From NCBI GenBank assembly GCA_030445745.1, contig JASUTE010000001.1:71664-135663 (forward strand): a stretch of DNA of 64,000 bases. Reading direction: 5' to 3'. Origin of the DNA: Candidatus Cloacimonadota bacterium. GTDB taxonomy: Bacteria > Cloacimonadota > Cloacimonadia > Cloacimonadales > TCS61. Each line of letters starts with the position of its first letter. Position 1 is the first letter of the stretch. The position numbers and the translations under genes were made by a program. Shown here one piece after another: positions 51,033 through 60,079 of the stretch. The notes beneath the pieces are model-generated. The model did not search any database, was not told where the DNA came from, and saw only the letters and a list, made by a program, of their open reading frames with translations.

Positions 51033-51768
51033 AAATTTGGCATTTGTTGTCTCTATTTTTTTGCATCTGCTCTTGGGGTTAGCAGGCTATCTTTATCAGG
51101 TTCAATTGCCCCAGGTTGAACAAAACGAAGTTATCGAAGTTTTGCAATTTGGAATTCCCCAAGAAGCAAACAACCAGAAAATCTTACAGCCAGCTGGATC
51201 TGCTGCTATTACAAAACAATATTCGCAGGGGAATAGCGGTAACATTATTCCTAAAAAAGTTGAACTGCCACCTGCAGCAGTTTCCCAGCCAGAAAACTTA
51301 TATTCTCCAGAGTTCAAAGAATTAGCTATGTCAACTTCCAAACAAACAGAAGATATTGGGAATGTGCAACAACCAATTCAGAGTAATATAGCTGCAAAAG
51401 GAATAAAACGAGAGCTAGAAGAGAAGCCAGATTTGGGAGATGAAGGAGATTTTTTAAATAGCCTTTCAGAGCGGCTTACAAGAGGAGATAATGTTTCTCC
51501 ATATATTTTGGAGGGAGAAATATCTAGTCGCACGATTTTGCATAAGCAGATTCCCGAATATCCGCAAGGAATACAGAAAAATGCTCGGGTAAAAATTAAA
51601 TTTCAGGTAACAGCACCTGGTGAAGTTGCTAATGTGGTGCTAGTACAAAAAGCCGATCCGATTTTAGATAGAATAAGTGTAGAAGCAATAAAAAAATGGC
51701 GATTCAACGCTATTGAGCAAGAGGTGAAGCAAACTGGCTTTATCACCTTTATATATCAGATAAAATAG
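51022..51768 (+). CDS. tonB: TonB-like energy-transducing protein
   Basis: 248 residues: N-terminal membrane anchor (LAFVVSIFLHLLLGLAGYLY), a long extended linker (~30-160), and a C-terminal TonB_C domain (~168-248): PEYPQGIQKNARVKIKFQVT, then VEAIKKWRFNAIEQE and FITFIYQIK. The linker is not proline-rich but has helical segments. Position after exbB-exbD makes the role clear: energises outer-membrane receptors. Confidence 0.92.
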   Translation: MSTKNLAFVVSIFLHLLLGLAGYLYQVQLPQVEQNEVIEVLQFGIPQEANNQKILQPAGSAAITKQYSQGNSGNIIPKKVELPPAAVSQPENLYSPEFKELAMSTSKQTEDIGNVQQPIQSNIAAKGIKRELEEKPDLGDEGDFLNSLSERLTRGDNVSPYILEGEISSRTILHKQIPEYPQGIQKNARVKIKFQVTAPGEVANVVLVQKADPILDRISVEAIKKWRFNAIEQEVKQTGFITFIYQIK

Positions 51769-51776
51769 GAATAAAG

Positions 51777-52973
51777 ATGGATAGGATTTTAACTATTAAC
51801 AATCTGCAGACAGCTAAACTGGAGCTGCAAAAAATTGGAGTGTCACGGCGTGGAATTGAGGCAATGTGCGGTAAAATGCAGAATTTAAATATCAAACTCT
51901 GTGATATAGAAATAGGAGCAGCTAATATTTTAAAGCAAGAGATGCTAAAATTGGGCGGAGATGCTGCTGTTGCAGCTGGAGTGGTAGAAGGTGTGCTGCA
52001 GAGTACCGATGTTATTTTAATGGGAAATAGAGTACAATTGCAAAAATTGGATCTTTCTAACTACCACAAGTTTCATCTACCAGATTTGGAAGTAAAAATA
52101 AAAGAACTGCTAAAGCTATACAGCTCGCACCAGCCCACATTGCTAAATTGTAGGGGGAAAGAATTAAAATTGGATACAACTAAAATTATGGGTATTTTGA
52201 ATGTGACTCCAGATAGTTTTTCGGATGGAGATAGATATACCGATAAGGATAAGGCAGTAGAACACGCTCTGCAAATGGTAAGAGAAGGAGCTGAAATCAT
52301 CGATATTGGTGGAGAATCTACTCGCCCTGGAGCGCAACCAGTGTCTTCTGCGCAAGAACTAGAACGAATTATACCAGTTCTCAAAGCTATTCGCAACAAA
52401 AGTGATGCCATAATTTCCATAGATACCAACAAAGCAGAGGTTGCTAAACAGGCAATTTTAGCCGGAGCCGATATAGTAAACGATATCAGTGCTCTGCGCT
52501 TTGATGATAAAATGATAGATGTATTAAATCAATTTCCTAATGTGCCCATAATTTTAATGCACATGCAAGGCACTCCGCGCAACATGCAGAAAAATCCACA
52601 TTATAACGATGTAATACAAGAAATTTTGACATTTTTGCAGAACAGAATAAAATTTTGTCAGCAAAATGGAATAAACAAAGACAGAATTATTATCGATCCC
52701 GGTATTGGCTTCGGCAAACATTATAACGATAATGTGGAGATTTTACAAAAAATAGGAGAATTTCGCAGTTTGGGAGTGCCAGTATTGCTGGGAGCTTCCC
52801 GCAAAAGCTTCCTAAAAAAAATATATGAAGAAAAAGCAGAAAAGCGGCTTAGTGGTACTTTAGCTACTACAGCTTGGGCAAGCTGGAATAAAATAGAAAT
52901 TGTGCGAGTGCACGATGTGAAAGAAAATTTCCGCTTATTACAAACTTTAAATGAGATAGAGAGTTTAACATGA
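51777..52973 (+). CDS. folP: Dihydropteroate synthase with N-terminal extension
   Basis: 398 residues; standard DHPS is ~270-280. Residues ~1-130 form an extra N-terminal region (RRGIEAMCGKMQNLNIKL; LGGDAAVAAGVVEGVLQST), a layout known from some thermophiles and anaerobes. The TIM barrel (~130-395) has IMGILNVTPDSFSDGDRY, AEIIDIGGESTRPGAQPV, SIDTNKAEVA, VNDISALRF, ILMHMQGTPRNMQ and DPGIGFGKHYNDN with GASRKSFL. All pterin- and PABA-binding motifs are present. The stop overlaps cdaA by 4 bases; folP-cdaA linkage is common in Bacteroidetes. Confidence 0.95.
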   Translation: MDRILTINNLQTAKLELQKIGVSRRGIEAMCGKMQNLNIKLCDIEIGAANILKQEMLKLGGDAAVAAGVVEGVLQSTDVILMGNRVQLQKLDLSNYHKFHLPDLEVKIKELLKLYSSHQPTLLNCRGKELKLDTTKIMGILNVTPDSFSDGDRYTDKDKAVEHALQMVREGAEIIDIGGESTRPGAQPVSSAQELERIIPVLKAIRNKSDAIISIDTNKAEVAKQAILAGADIVNDISALRFDDKMIDVLNQFPNVPIILMHMQGTPRNMQKNPHYNDVIQEILTFLQNRIKFCQQNGINKDRIIIDPGIGFGKHYNDNVEILQKIGEFRSLGVPVLLGASRKSFLKKIYEEKAEKRLSGTLATTAWASWNKIEIVRVHDVKENFRLLQTLNEIESLT

Positions 52974-53710
52974 GCTTTTTAGTTCCCAATTTAACTGATA
53001 TTATTGATATTCTCATGGTAGCGTTCATTTTGTACAACCTCATCATATTGTTTAGAAGAACAGGTGGTTTTCAGATATTGCTGGGTTTGGGAGTAGTGCT
53101 GCTAATGTATTTCGTAGCTTCACTGATGAAACTGGAGATGATGACTACTTTCCTAAGAATTTTGAAGGATTATTGGGTGATAGTATTTGTCGTTATCTTC
53201 CATCCAGAAATTCGCAGTATTTTCCGTAAAGCGATGACCAGTAAAGATGTATTTTCTTTTTTTCGGGGTAAGACAAAAAAAGTGAATACGCCACTTTTAA
53301 ATGCTATCTCTATTCTTTCTTTTAGGAAAATAGGCGCTTTAATAGTGCTGGAAAATAACAGGAAATTAGATCATTATGTGGAAACTGGTGAAATAATTGA
53401 TGCTAGAATTTCTACCAAGTTAATTCTAACTATTTTCAACAACAAAACTATTTTGCACGATGGTGCAGCAATAATTAGAGGAGAAAGAATTTGGGCTGTT
53501 AAAGTGGTACTGCCACTTTCTGAAAATTTGGAATATACTCAGAAATTTGGCACCAGACACTTAGCTGCTATTGGCATAAGTGAAGAAACAGATGCATTTG
53601 TTATTGTAGTTTCAGAAGAAACTGGGCGTATATCCGTAGCTAAGAATGGCGAAATTTTTACTGCTCTATCTTTAGATGAACTTTCGCAAAGGATAAAAGA
53701 TGCTACCTAA
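52970..53710 (+). CDS. cdaA: Diadenylate cyclase CdaA (DisA_N), membrane bound
   Basis: 246 residues: three N-terminal membrane segments (IDILMVAFILYNLIILF; ILLGLGVVLLMYFVASLM; YWVIVFVVIFHP), then the DAC domain (~105-246) with GALIVLENNRKLDHYVETG, ILHDGAAIIRGERI (DGA motif) and GTRHLAAIGISEETDAFVIV. Canonical enzymes have a Thr-Arg-His-Arg motif; here the last Arg is Leu. Makes c-di-AMP. Overlaps folP (4 bases) and coaE (11 bases). Confidence 0.92.
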   Translation: MSFLVPNLTDIIDILMVAFILYNLIILFRRTGGFQILLGLGVVLLMYFVASLMKLEMMTTFLRILKDYWVIVFVVIFHPEIRSIFRKAMTSKDVFSFFRGKTKKVNTPLLNAISILSFRKIGALIVLENNRKLDHYVETGEIIDARISTKLILTIFNNKTILHDGAAIIRGERIWAVKVVLPLSENLEYTQKFGTRHLAAIGISEETDAFVIVVSEETGRISVAKNGEIFTALSLDELSQRIKDAT

Positions 53711-54335
53711 GAAAAGGCCGAGGCTGGTTGCTATAACAGGCAGTATAGCTTCTGGCAAAAGTGAAGTGTGCAAATGGTTGGAAAATCAAGGATACCAAGT
53801 TTACTATGCCGATATAATAGCTCATGAATGTTTACAACAGGATTTTGTCAAAAAGCAGCTTTATTATAGATTCGGTAAAAATATTTTTGCTGAAGATGGG
53901 CAAATAGATAGAGCTAAGTTAGCCAAAATTGTGTTTAATAATCCCCAAAAATTGAAGTTTCTGAATTCTGTTATTCATCCCCTAGTACGCCAAAAAATGC
54001 AGAAAATTATTGATCAATCGGATAAAAATCTCCTAATTTTCGAGATTCCTTTACTTTTCGAAGCTGGACTGCAAAGTGCCTTCGACCTTACCGTTAACAT
54101 CTCGGTGAACAAACAGGTGCAGCAGAAGCGCTTGCAAGCACGAGATGATATTTCACCAGAACAGCAAAAGCAACGTATGGAAAGTCAGATGGGTAATGAT
54201 GAAAAAAATGAAAAAGCCGACCTGGTAATAGACAATAATGGTAGTTGGGAGCAACTCTATAATGAATTATATAAATTAAAATTGATAATTGAGGCTCTTC
54301 CAAGAAAACCTATTGACAGATTATCGGACTTGTGA
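53700..54335 (+). CDS. coaE: Dephospho-CoA kinase
   Basis: Last step of coenzyme A synthesis. 211 residues: P-loop TGSIASGKSEVCKWL (~13-27), YYADIIAHECLQQ, VIHPLVRQKMQKII, IFEIPLLFEAGLQ, and NKQVQQKRLQARDDIS with RMESQMGNDEK. All CoaE signatures found. The last gene of the tonB-folP-cdaA run. Confidence 0.95.
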   Translation: MLPKKRPRLVAITGSIASGKSEVCKWLENQGYQVYYADIIAHECLQQDFVKKQLYYRFGKNIFAEDGQIDRAKLAKIVFNNPQKLKFLNSVIHPLVRQKMQKIIDQSDKNLLIFEIPLLFEAGLQSAFDLTVNISVNKQVQQKRLQARDDISPEQQKQRMESQMGNDEKNEKADLVIDNNGSWEQLYNELYKLKLIIEALPRKPIDRLSDL

Positions 54336-54502
54336 TAATTAAGTAGATTGAGTAATTTAGATATAATTTTAATAATAGTTGGAAGATAATTTTTGTTTGT
54401 TTATTCGAGTTCTGCTCTATATTATCTAAAGGATTCGATCATATTTTGCAAAAAACATTATTTTAGCAAGAGAAAAAGAATTGAAAAAGTGAGAGGTGAA
54501 AA

Positions 54503-54949
54503 ATGAAAAAGCTTACAATATTGATTTTACTAGCGTTTGCATTAACTCTATTTGGTCAAAACGGAATAGAAACATTTAATCCTTCTTATAAAATACCCAG
54601 TTTGTTTGGTAACAGCTCACTGTTGAATCCCAATAAATTGAAAATGAATCACTCTGTGTTCTTTTTAGGAGGAGTTTCTTCTAATCAGCAGAGTTTTTAT
54701 GAATCTACCTACACCAATCATTTACAATATAATTTTAATCCTAAATTAAAACTAAATGTGGATTTGAACTTTGTGAACTTTGGCACTGCTAGCTTCGATA
54801 ATAATTGGAACATCGAGGGTAATAATGATAATTCAACCCAGGTTTTACCAAATTTCTCTTTGGACTACCGACCCACAGAGAATTCACGAATAACTATTCA
54901 GTTCAATCAATATGACCGGAACCGGTATTTTTGGGATTGGGATCACTAA
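54503..54949 (+). CDS. Secreted or outer-membrane beta-rich protein, unknown
   Basis: 148 residues with signal peptide MKKLTILILLAFALTLFGQ and a good ribosome-binding site (GAGAGGTG). The mature part is beta-rich, with aromatic, Asn-rich strands (LQYNFNPKLKLNVDLNFVNF) and FSLDYRPTENSRITIQFNQ. Resembles a small OM barrel or a repeat fragment. Its stop codon shares bases with the converging DUF512 gene, so no terminator fits between them. Could be a truncated larger barrel. Confidence 0.6.
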   Translation: MKKLTILILLAFALTLFGQNGIETFNPSYKIPSLFGNSSLLNPNKLKMNHSVFFLGGVSSNQQSFYESTYTNHLQYNFNPKLKLNVDLNFVNFGTASFDNNWNIEGNNDNSTQVLPNFSLDYRPTENSRITIQFNQYDRNRYFWDWDH

Positions 54950-56190
54950 ACTAATTTCCAGTCCACAAACTCTTCATCTATAATAAGTAATTTATTACCT
55001 AGTTTTTTTTTAAGTTCAGCTTGTTTCATGCCGTCTAGAGTATAGAATTCAGAATTGAACAAGTTGCTGCTAAAAGCGACGATTTCATCTTTTGCCAATT
55101 TTACCTGTTGTAAAATATCGGTAGCTGTAAGTAGTCCACTTACTGTTACAGTTTCACCAAAAAAGTTGTTTTTCACTACTTTAATTCTGGCTTTTTGGGG
55201 AATTTTCTCGTTTATTTCTTCAACAATATTTTTTATGTACTCAGCTACTAATTTTCCTGTTATAAAAACCACTTTGTAAGGTAAATCATCAATAAATTGC
55301 AAAAATTTTTGTTTAGAATTTCTCCAGTTTCTCAGAAGTAAACTTAACATCCCGATACCATTTTCCAATTGGGGGAAATCCTTATAAAACTGGTAACTTG
55401 GTAATGGTTGGTCGGCTAAAAGGTAGATTTCATCGGAACAGAAAACATTTGTGAACTTTTTACTTAACTGCAGTATTTTTTTTGCTTCTTTAGATGTTAT
55501 ATTTCTTATTTTAGGTAGATTTTGGCGAAATCTGGTAAGCCCCACCGGTACAATGCCAACTGAAAGTACTTTCAATTTAGTTAGCTGTTGCAAGGTTTGT
55601 TGCAGCTCCATACCATCGTTCCACTCAGGCACAACCACAATCTGGGTATGTAATTGAATTCCGGCAGCTGTAAGTTGCTGCAGCTTTTCTAAAATATTGA
55701 ACTGAAACTGATAACGTAACATCTTTTGATGTAAAACTGGGTTAGTAGTATGTACAGAAATATAAAGCGGTGAAATACGTTGCTCAATTATTTTATCAAA
55801 ATCCGTCTCACTCAAATTAGTAAGAGTTATAAAATTACCATATACAAACGAGAAGACATAGTCGTCATCTTTTACATATAAACTTTGGCGCAGGTTTTGG
55901 GGCATTTGATCTACAAAGCAGAAGATACATTTGTTGCAGCAAGTACGGCAGCTATGAAACTGGATCTCTATACCTAAATTTGTGGAAAAATCATTTTCTA
56001 CCTCAATAATATGTTCGTTGCCATGTTCATCTTGTAGCAGAAAAATTAGCTCTGGGTCAGCTGCATAGAACTGCAGATCTAAAAAATTGTTAATATTTTT
56101 ACCATTTATTTTCAATAATACCCAGCCTGGTAAAATACCATTATTGCTAGCTAAGCTGTTAGGTGCTATTCTTTTTATATAAACCGCCAT
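54946..56190 (-). CDS. DUF512-family radical SAM protein with PDZ-like N-terminus
   Basis: 414 residues. N-terminal PDZ-like region (~1-70: SLASNNGILPGWVLLKINGK). Cys-rich radical SAM motif CCNKCIFCFVDQMPQNLRQS (~82-101), then YVKDDDYVFSFVYGNFITLTN and C-terminal DUF512 parts (VPVGLTRFRQNLP; GETVTVSGLLTATDILQQ). The family has an Fe-S oxidoreductase label in many bacteria; function unknown. The end overlaps the 54503 gene's stop by 4 bases. Follows the AI-2E family gene with no gap. Confidence 0.9.
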   Translation of the reverse strand: MAVYIKRIAPNSLASNNGILPGWVLLKINGKNINNFLDLQFYAADPELIFLLQDEHGNEHIIEVENDFSTNLGIEIQFHSCRTCCNKCIFCFVDQMPQNLRQSLYVKDDDYVFSFVYGNFITLTNLSETDFDKIIEQRISPLYISVHTTNPVLHQKMLRYQFQFNILEKLQQLTAAGIQLHTQIVVVPEWNDGMELQQTLQQLTKLKVLSVGIVPVGLTRFRQNLPKIRNITSKEAKKILQLSKKFTNVFCSDEIYLLADQPLPSYQFYKDFPQLENGIGMLSLLLRNWRNSKQKFLQFIDDLPYKVVFITGKLVAEYIKNIVEEINEKIPQKARIKVVKNNFFGETVTVSGLLTATDILQQVKLAKDEIVAFSSNLFNSEFYTLDGMKQAELKKKLGNKLLIIDEEFVDWKLV

Positions 56191-57228
56191 TTAGTCGTCC
56201 GAAATTAATACCGAGATAAATTTCATCGAGTTAAATTCTTTAATGATGATGTTGAAAGAGGAGGTGAGAGGTACTGCCAGTATCATGCCCACAGGACCCC
56301 AAACCCAATACCAGAAAATCAAAGCGATTAATATCATTATAGGAGAAAGGTGTAGTCTGGTCCCCATCAATTTTGGTTCTACCACATTTGCCATGGTAGC
56401 TTGGGTTAGAATAAGTGAGCTAGACAGGGCGATAACTTGCCATCCAAATCCATACTGAATCATACAGACAACAATGGGGAAGAGAGTGGCGATTACAGAA
56501 CCAATATTAGGAATATAATTTAGAACAAACAGGAAAAAACCAGATATAATAACAAAATCTACTCCAAAAATATAGATGAAAAACATACCAATAAATGCTG
56601 TGAGTAAGCTTATAAAAGTCTTATTTATCAGGTAGGTCTTTAGTTGTTTTTCCAGTTTAGAAAACACTAAAACCGACTGCATAGCTCGCTCATGAGTGAT
56701 TATTTTTTCCATCCTTTTCAGTAAGTTGTTACGCCCTAACACAATGAACATCATAAAAACCACGATAAGTAAGAGATTTACCAAGAAATTTATGAAAGAA
56801 CCTGTGGTTTTTGAAACTACTTCGCTGAGTGATAATTTATCAACTATTTCTACCCAATTAACTTTATTATTCAGATAATTTGTAATTTGTTCTTGAGGTA
56901 TTTCCAATTCGATAATAAGGTTCTGTACCACATTTGTTATTTTAGCTTCATATTTAGGAAATTCCATAACAAAAGAAGAGATGCTAGCATACATTATGGA
57001 GCCAATTAATGTGAACACTGTTAGTATAATGAATATCATGATAACCAGAATGATAGCGGTAGGGATTTTTTTGCGAACCAAAAATCGGTTGAGAGGAGCA
57101 AATAAAAAAGATAGCATAATTGCAAAAGTTAAAGGAATAAAAATAGCTCTAAGTTCTTTTAGGATAACTACTACAATTGCAAATGCTATCAATCCCAAAG
57201 TAATTTTTAGGAACTTATTATCTTGCAT
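56191..57228 (-). CDS. AI-2E family (TqsA-like) membrane permease
   Basis: 345 residues with about eight membrane helices. Family segments: LRAIFIPLTFAIMLSFLFAP near the N-terminus, NYIPNIGSVIATLFPIVVCM (~240-259), and ILTQATMANVVEPKLMGTRL near 275-294 and WVWGPVGMILAVPLTSS near the end. Superfamily name comes from the AI-2 exporter, but members also move other solutes. Same strand as MATE and LysO genes. Confidence 0.9.
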   Translation of the reverse strand: MQDNKFLKITLGLIAFAIVVVILKELRAIFIPLTFAIMLSFLFAPLNRFLVRKKIPTAIILVIMIFIILTVFTLIGSIMYASISSFVMEFPKYEAKITNVVQNLIIELEIPQEQITNYLNNKVNWVEIVDKLSLSEVVSKTTGSFINFLVNLLLIVVFMMFIVLGRNNLLKRMEKIITHERAMQSVLVFSKLEKQLKTYLINKTFISLLTAFIGMFFIYIFGVDFVIISGFFLFVLNYIPNIGSVIATLFPIVVCMIQYGFGWQVIALSSSLILTQATMANVVEPKLMGTRLHLSPIMILIALIFWYWVWGPVGMILAVPLTSSFNIIIKEFNSMKFISVLISDD

Positions 57229-57301
57229 TTCACCTCTCCGATTATTTTTATTAAAAAATAAAAAAAGTTATTTTCTTGGCAATGATTTTCTTGAAACTTC
57301 T

Positions 57302-57904
57302 TTAGAAAGTGAGAATAAAACTAACTAGAAAGGGAACTAAGATGGTGAGAATAGTGCCATGAACCACAGAAACTATAGCATAGTCATGTCCACTAAAACG
57401 ACTGATGATAGGTAGTGTAGTGTCCATAGAAGTTGCTCCGCCAGCACTGATGGGAGCCAGTTTTCCAAATATTTTCACAAATAAAGGTGTAAACAACAAG
57501 GTGATAATTTCTCGACTTATATTGGCAAGTAGTGCAATCACTCCCACTGTTTCTCCAGCTTTTTGGGTTATTATAATACTTGATAGACTATAGTAGCCAA
57601 ATCCGCTACCTACGGCTAGACTTTCTTGTAAACTTGTACTTTTTAGAAAAATAGAGAGAAAAGCGCAGCCAGTTAAAGTGCCAATAATGGTGCCAACTGG
57701 AACCAATAAAATAGAAAATTTAGCCTGCTGTAATACATGCCAACTTTTTCGATCTGCCCCAATACTGATTCCAACCAATAAAATTAGAATATACAGCGCA
57801 TACAAACTGAAATCAGTTTCTTGCAAAACTATCGGGAGAAAATCACTATTCCCAATTAAAATTCCCAAAATGAAAAAAGCTAAAATAATGAAACTATTCT
57901 TCAT
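57302..57904 (-). CDS. LysO-family lysine exporter, C-terminal subunit
   Basis: About 200 residues from the preferred ATG 57904 (the frame extends to a TTG at 57940). Hydrophobic, ~6 membrane segments; DUF340-type elements: ILLVGISIGADRKSWHVLQQ, GTLTGCAFLSIFLK, VGSGFGYYSLSSIIITQKAG, and ANISREIITLLFTPLFV with AGGATSMDTTLPIISRFSG. The N-terminal part is in a separate gene upstream with an 11-base overlap. In E. coli LysO is one ~300-residue protein. Confidence 0.82.
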   Translation of the reverse strand: MKNSFIILAFFILGILIGNSDFLPIVLQETDFSLYALYILILLVGISIGADRKSWHVLQQAKFSILLVPVGTIIGTLTGCAFLSIFLKSTSLQESLAVGSGFGYYSLSSIIITQKAGETVGVIALLANISREIITLLFTPLFVKIFGKLAPISAGGATSMDTTLPIISRFSGHDYAIVSVVHGTILTILVPFLVSFILTF

Positions 57905-58178
57905 AATCTTGAAAGAAAAATTTATAGAGAAGCCAAGCAAGAAGTAAACTTCCAGTTAAACCAGCAAGAGTTAAAAGTAGAGCTGTGATACCTAAATTTG
58001 GTAGTGCGGTCATTATTATCGGGTTTGAACCAACCGAGATTCCTAGTAAAAACAGCAGTAAGTAAATAGCGTAGATGATGAATTTGTTATTTAATTGTAT
58101 TATTTTTTGCTTTTTGTGTAAACTAAAACCAATTATTAAACCTAACAACAGAAAGAATATAACCATATCCTCCCCCAA
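57894..58178 (-). CDS. LysO-family lysine exporter, N-terminal subunit
   Basis: 94 residues, three membrane segments (MVIFFLLLGLIIGFSLHKKQ, FIIYAIYLLLFLLGISVGSN, LGITALLLTLAGLTGSLLLA). The LLGISVGSNPIIM element mirrors the repeat of DUF340 proteins. The overlap with the C-terminal subunit gene shows the two products are made together. No frame disruption visible: the split looks natural. Confidence 0.78.
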   Translation of the reverse strand: MGEDMVIFFLLLGLIIGFSLHKKQKIIQLNNKFIIYAIYLLLFLLGISVGSNPIIMTALPNLGITALLLTLAGLTGSLLLAWLLYKFFFQDYEE

Positions 58179-59528
58179 TTATGTTTCTACCTGACAATAT
58201 TGTTTTATCTGCTTTATTTCCCTTAATATAAAGAAAAATGTTAGTGTGGCTGCGAATAGATCTGCTAATGGGAAGGCGATAAGGATTCCCTCTATTTGGT
58301 AGAAATTAGGTAAAATTAGCAATAATGGGATGAGAAACAGGATCTGTCTGGAAGTAGTAAGAATGAAAGCTGGTAATGCTTGTCCTGTTGCCTGATAGAA
58401 CATAGCACCATTGATTTGGAACCCTACCACTGGGAAGGCGATCACGATGGTCTTAATAATGTGTATGCCAATTTCTACTAATTTGGGATCGGTAGAAAGG
58501 ATATGCATAATATGGTGTGGAATCGAAAGCAGTAACACACAGGCAAAAGTGGAAAAAATAGTAGCATAGGTAGCTGCATATCTAAACGATTTTACTGTAT
58601 TCATATATCTTTTAGCTCCAAAATTGTATCCCACTATAGGCTGCAAGCCTTGCGCTATTCCAATTATTGGCATAATCGCAAAACTTATAAGGCGATTCAC
58701 AGCACCGAAAGCTGCTATGTAGATAGAACCACCATATTTGCCTAAACCGTTATTTACAATTATAACCAAAATACTTTGTCCTACAGAACGGAAAAAAGCA
58801 GAAATTCCAATAGCATAGATTTCTTTTAATAAATTCCAGTCTAATTTTAAATGTTTTAGTCGTAATTGGATAGTGCTTTTCTTACTGGTTAGAAAGAAGA
58901 AAATGTAAATCGAAGTAGTAATCTGAGCAATGACAGTAGCCAAGGCTGCACCTTTTATACCCATATCAAAGCTAAAAATGAAAATTGGATCTAAGATAAT
59001 ATTGGTGATGGCAGCTATTAGCATAGAACCCATAGCAGTTTTGGCACGTCCTTCTGAGCGTAGAATGTTGTTGCTGCTCATTTGGAACATCGATACAGCT
59101 GCATTTAATATGATAATACGCATATAAGCTCTGGCATGGGGCATAATTTCTGCGGTAGCTCCAAAAAGATTTAAAATAGGGTCAGTGAAAATTAATCCCG
59201 CAGTCGTAATTAATATGCCCCAAAAGATATTCGATAGCAATACATTTCCGTAAGCACGGCTAGCTTTGCTAAGATCACCAGCACCAATACTGCGTGAGAT
59301 CAAAGAAGCGCCTCCCATTCCCATCATTTGTCCTATTGCCATAATAAATATTTGAATAGGAAAAACTACCGCAAGTCCGCCAATAGCCATTGGCCCTACA
59401 CCACGACCGACAAAAATGGTATCTACCACATTGTACAAAGCCATAGTTAGCATACCGATAGTTGCTGGGATAGATAGCTTAAATAATAATTTTTGTATAT
59501 TTGTACCAGCTAATTTATGTTCTTGCAT
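58179..59528 (-). CDS. MATE-family multidrug/toxin efflux protein
   Basis: 449 residues, 12 expected membrane helices. Signature ATIGMLTMALYNVVDTIFVG near the N-terminus, GGASLISRSIGAGD, and the C-half GLQPIVGYNFGAKRYMNTVK. Exports cationic compounds using Na+ or H+. It overlaps the upstream marR gene by 14 bases, so the regulator and pump are co-translated; a MarR-controlled efflux unit. Confidence 0.93.
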   Translation of the reverse strand: MQEHKLAGTNIQKLLFKLSIPATIGMLTMALYNVVDTIFVGRGVGPMAIGGLAVVFPIQIFIMAIGQMMGMGGASLISRSIGAGDLSKASRAYGNVLLSNIFWGILITTAGLIFTDPILNLFGATAEIMPHARAYMRIIILNAAVSMFQMSSNNILRSEGRAKTAMGSMLIAAITNIILDPIFIFSFDMGIKGAALATVIAQITTSIYIFFFLTSKKSTIQLRLKHLKLDWNLLKEIYAIGISAFFRSVGQSILVIIVNNGLGKYGGSIYIAAFGAVNRLISFAIMPIIGIAQGLQPIVGYNFGAKRYMNTVKSFRYAATYATIFSTFACVLLLSIPHHIMHILSTDPKLVEIGIHIIKTIVIAFPVVGFQINGAMFYQATGQALPAFILTTSRQILFLIPLLLILPNFYQIEGILIAFPLADLFAATLTFFFILREIKQIKQYCQVET

Positions 59529-59958
59529 CTTTCTCCCTATCTGATTTTCTTAAGTTTTCCACAATTGTGTCCATCAGGTTGTAGAAATGTTTTTGTTCTT
59601 CTGGAGAAAAATCTTTTAAAATCATCTCTTGCCATTTGTTCATGCAAATTTCCATCTTTTTGGTTATTTCTTTACCATCTTCTGTTAAGAAAAGTCTGTG
59701 TTTGCGTTTATCTGATTTATCTACTTGGCAAATTAATAAATTCTGTTCAACTAATTTATTTACAGCTCGGGTGATGTTCGCTTTGTCGATATCAAAAAAA
59801 GCTGCTATATCTTTTTGAGTAATACCAGGTTGACGGCTAACTTTGGAAAGGACGCGGTAAGTGCTGGCATTAACTCCAAAAGGTTCTAATATTTTATCTA
59901 ATTCCTGATGAGTTTTTCTGCCTAAAAACGCAAAATATTTACCTAAACTTTTTTTCAT
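59515..59958 (-). CDS. MarR-family transcriptional regulator
   Basis: 147 residues with winged helix (~35-105): STYRVLSKVSRQPGITQKDI, AAFFDIDKANITRAVNKLVE (recognition helix), and KRKHRLFLTEDGKEITKKM (wing). It heads an operon with MATE, LysO pair, AI-2E and DUF512 genes. The inverted repeat just upstream (59963-60000) is the expected autoregulatory operator. Confidence 0.93.
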   Translation of the reverse strand: MKKSLGKYFAFLGRKTHQELDKILEPFGVNASTYRVLSKVSRQPGITQKDIAAFFDIDKANITRAVNKLVEQNLLICQVDKSDKRKHRLFLTEDGKEITKKMEICMNKWQEMILKDFSPEEQKHFYNLMDTIVENLRKSDREKDART

Positions 59959-59962
59959 TTCA

Positions 59963-60000
59963 CCTCTTTTTTAGTTGACGGCGCAACTAAAAAAATGAGG
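59963..60000 (-). promoter_or_regulatory. Likely MarR operator (long inverted repeat)
   Basis: CCTC + T6 + AGTTG (59963-59977), then ACGGCG, then CAACT (59984-59988), A-run and GAGG (59997-60000). The AGTTG-N6-CAACT core with outer CCTC/GAGG arms is a nearly perfect palindrome ending 5 bases before the marR start. On the minus strand a TTGACG (60013-60008) is a suitable -35 with a weak -10 inside the palindrome, so binding would block the promoter. Confidence 0.7.
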
Positions 60001-60031
60001 TATTATTCGTCAACTTTAAAATAAAAAAAGC

Positions 60032-60056
60032 TGCCCCGTCCTGAAATAGGTTGACA
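60032..60056 (+). repeat. Left terminal inverted repeat of the IS3 element
   Basis: Begins TGCCCCGTCCTGAAATAGG; aligns with the complement of 61310-61334 over the TG, GTCCT, AAATAG and TT..AC blocks. Confidence 0.9.
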
Positions 60057-60079
60057 GAAATCTAAAGTAGGGAGGTATA

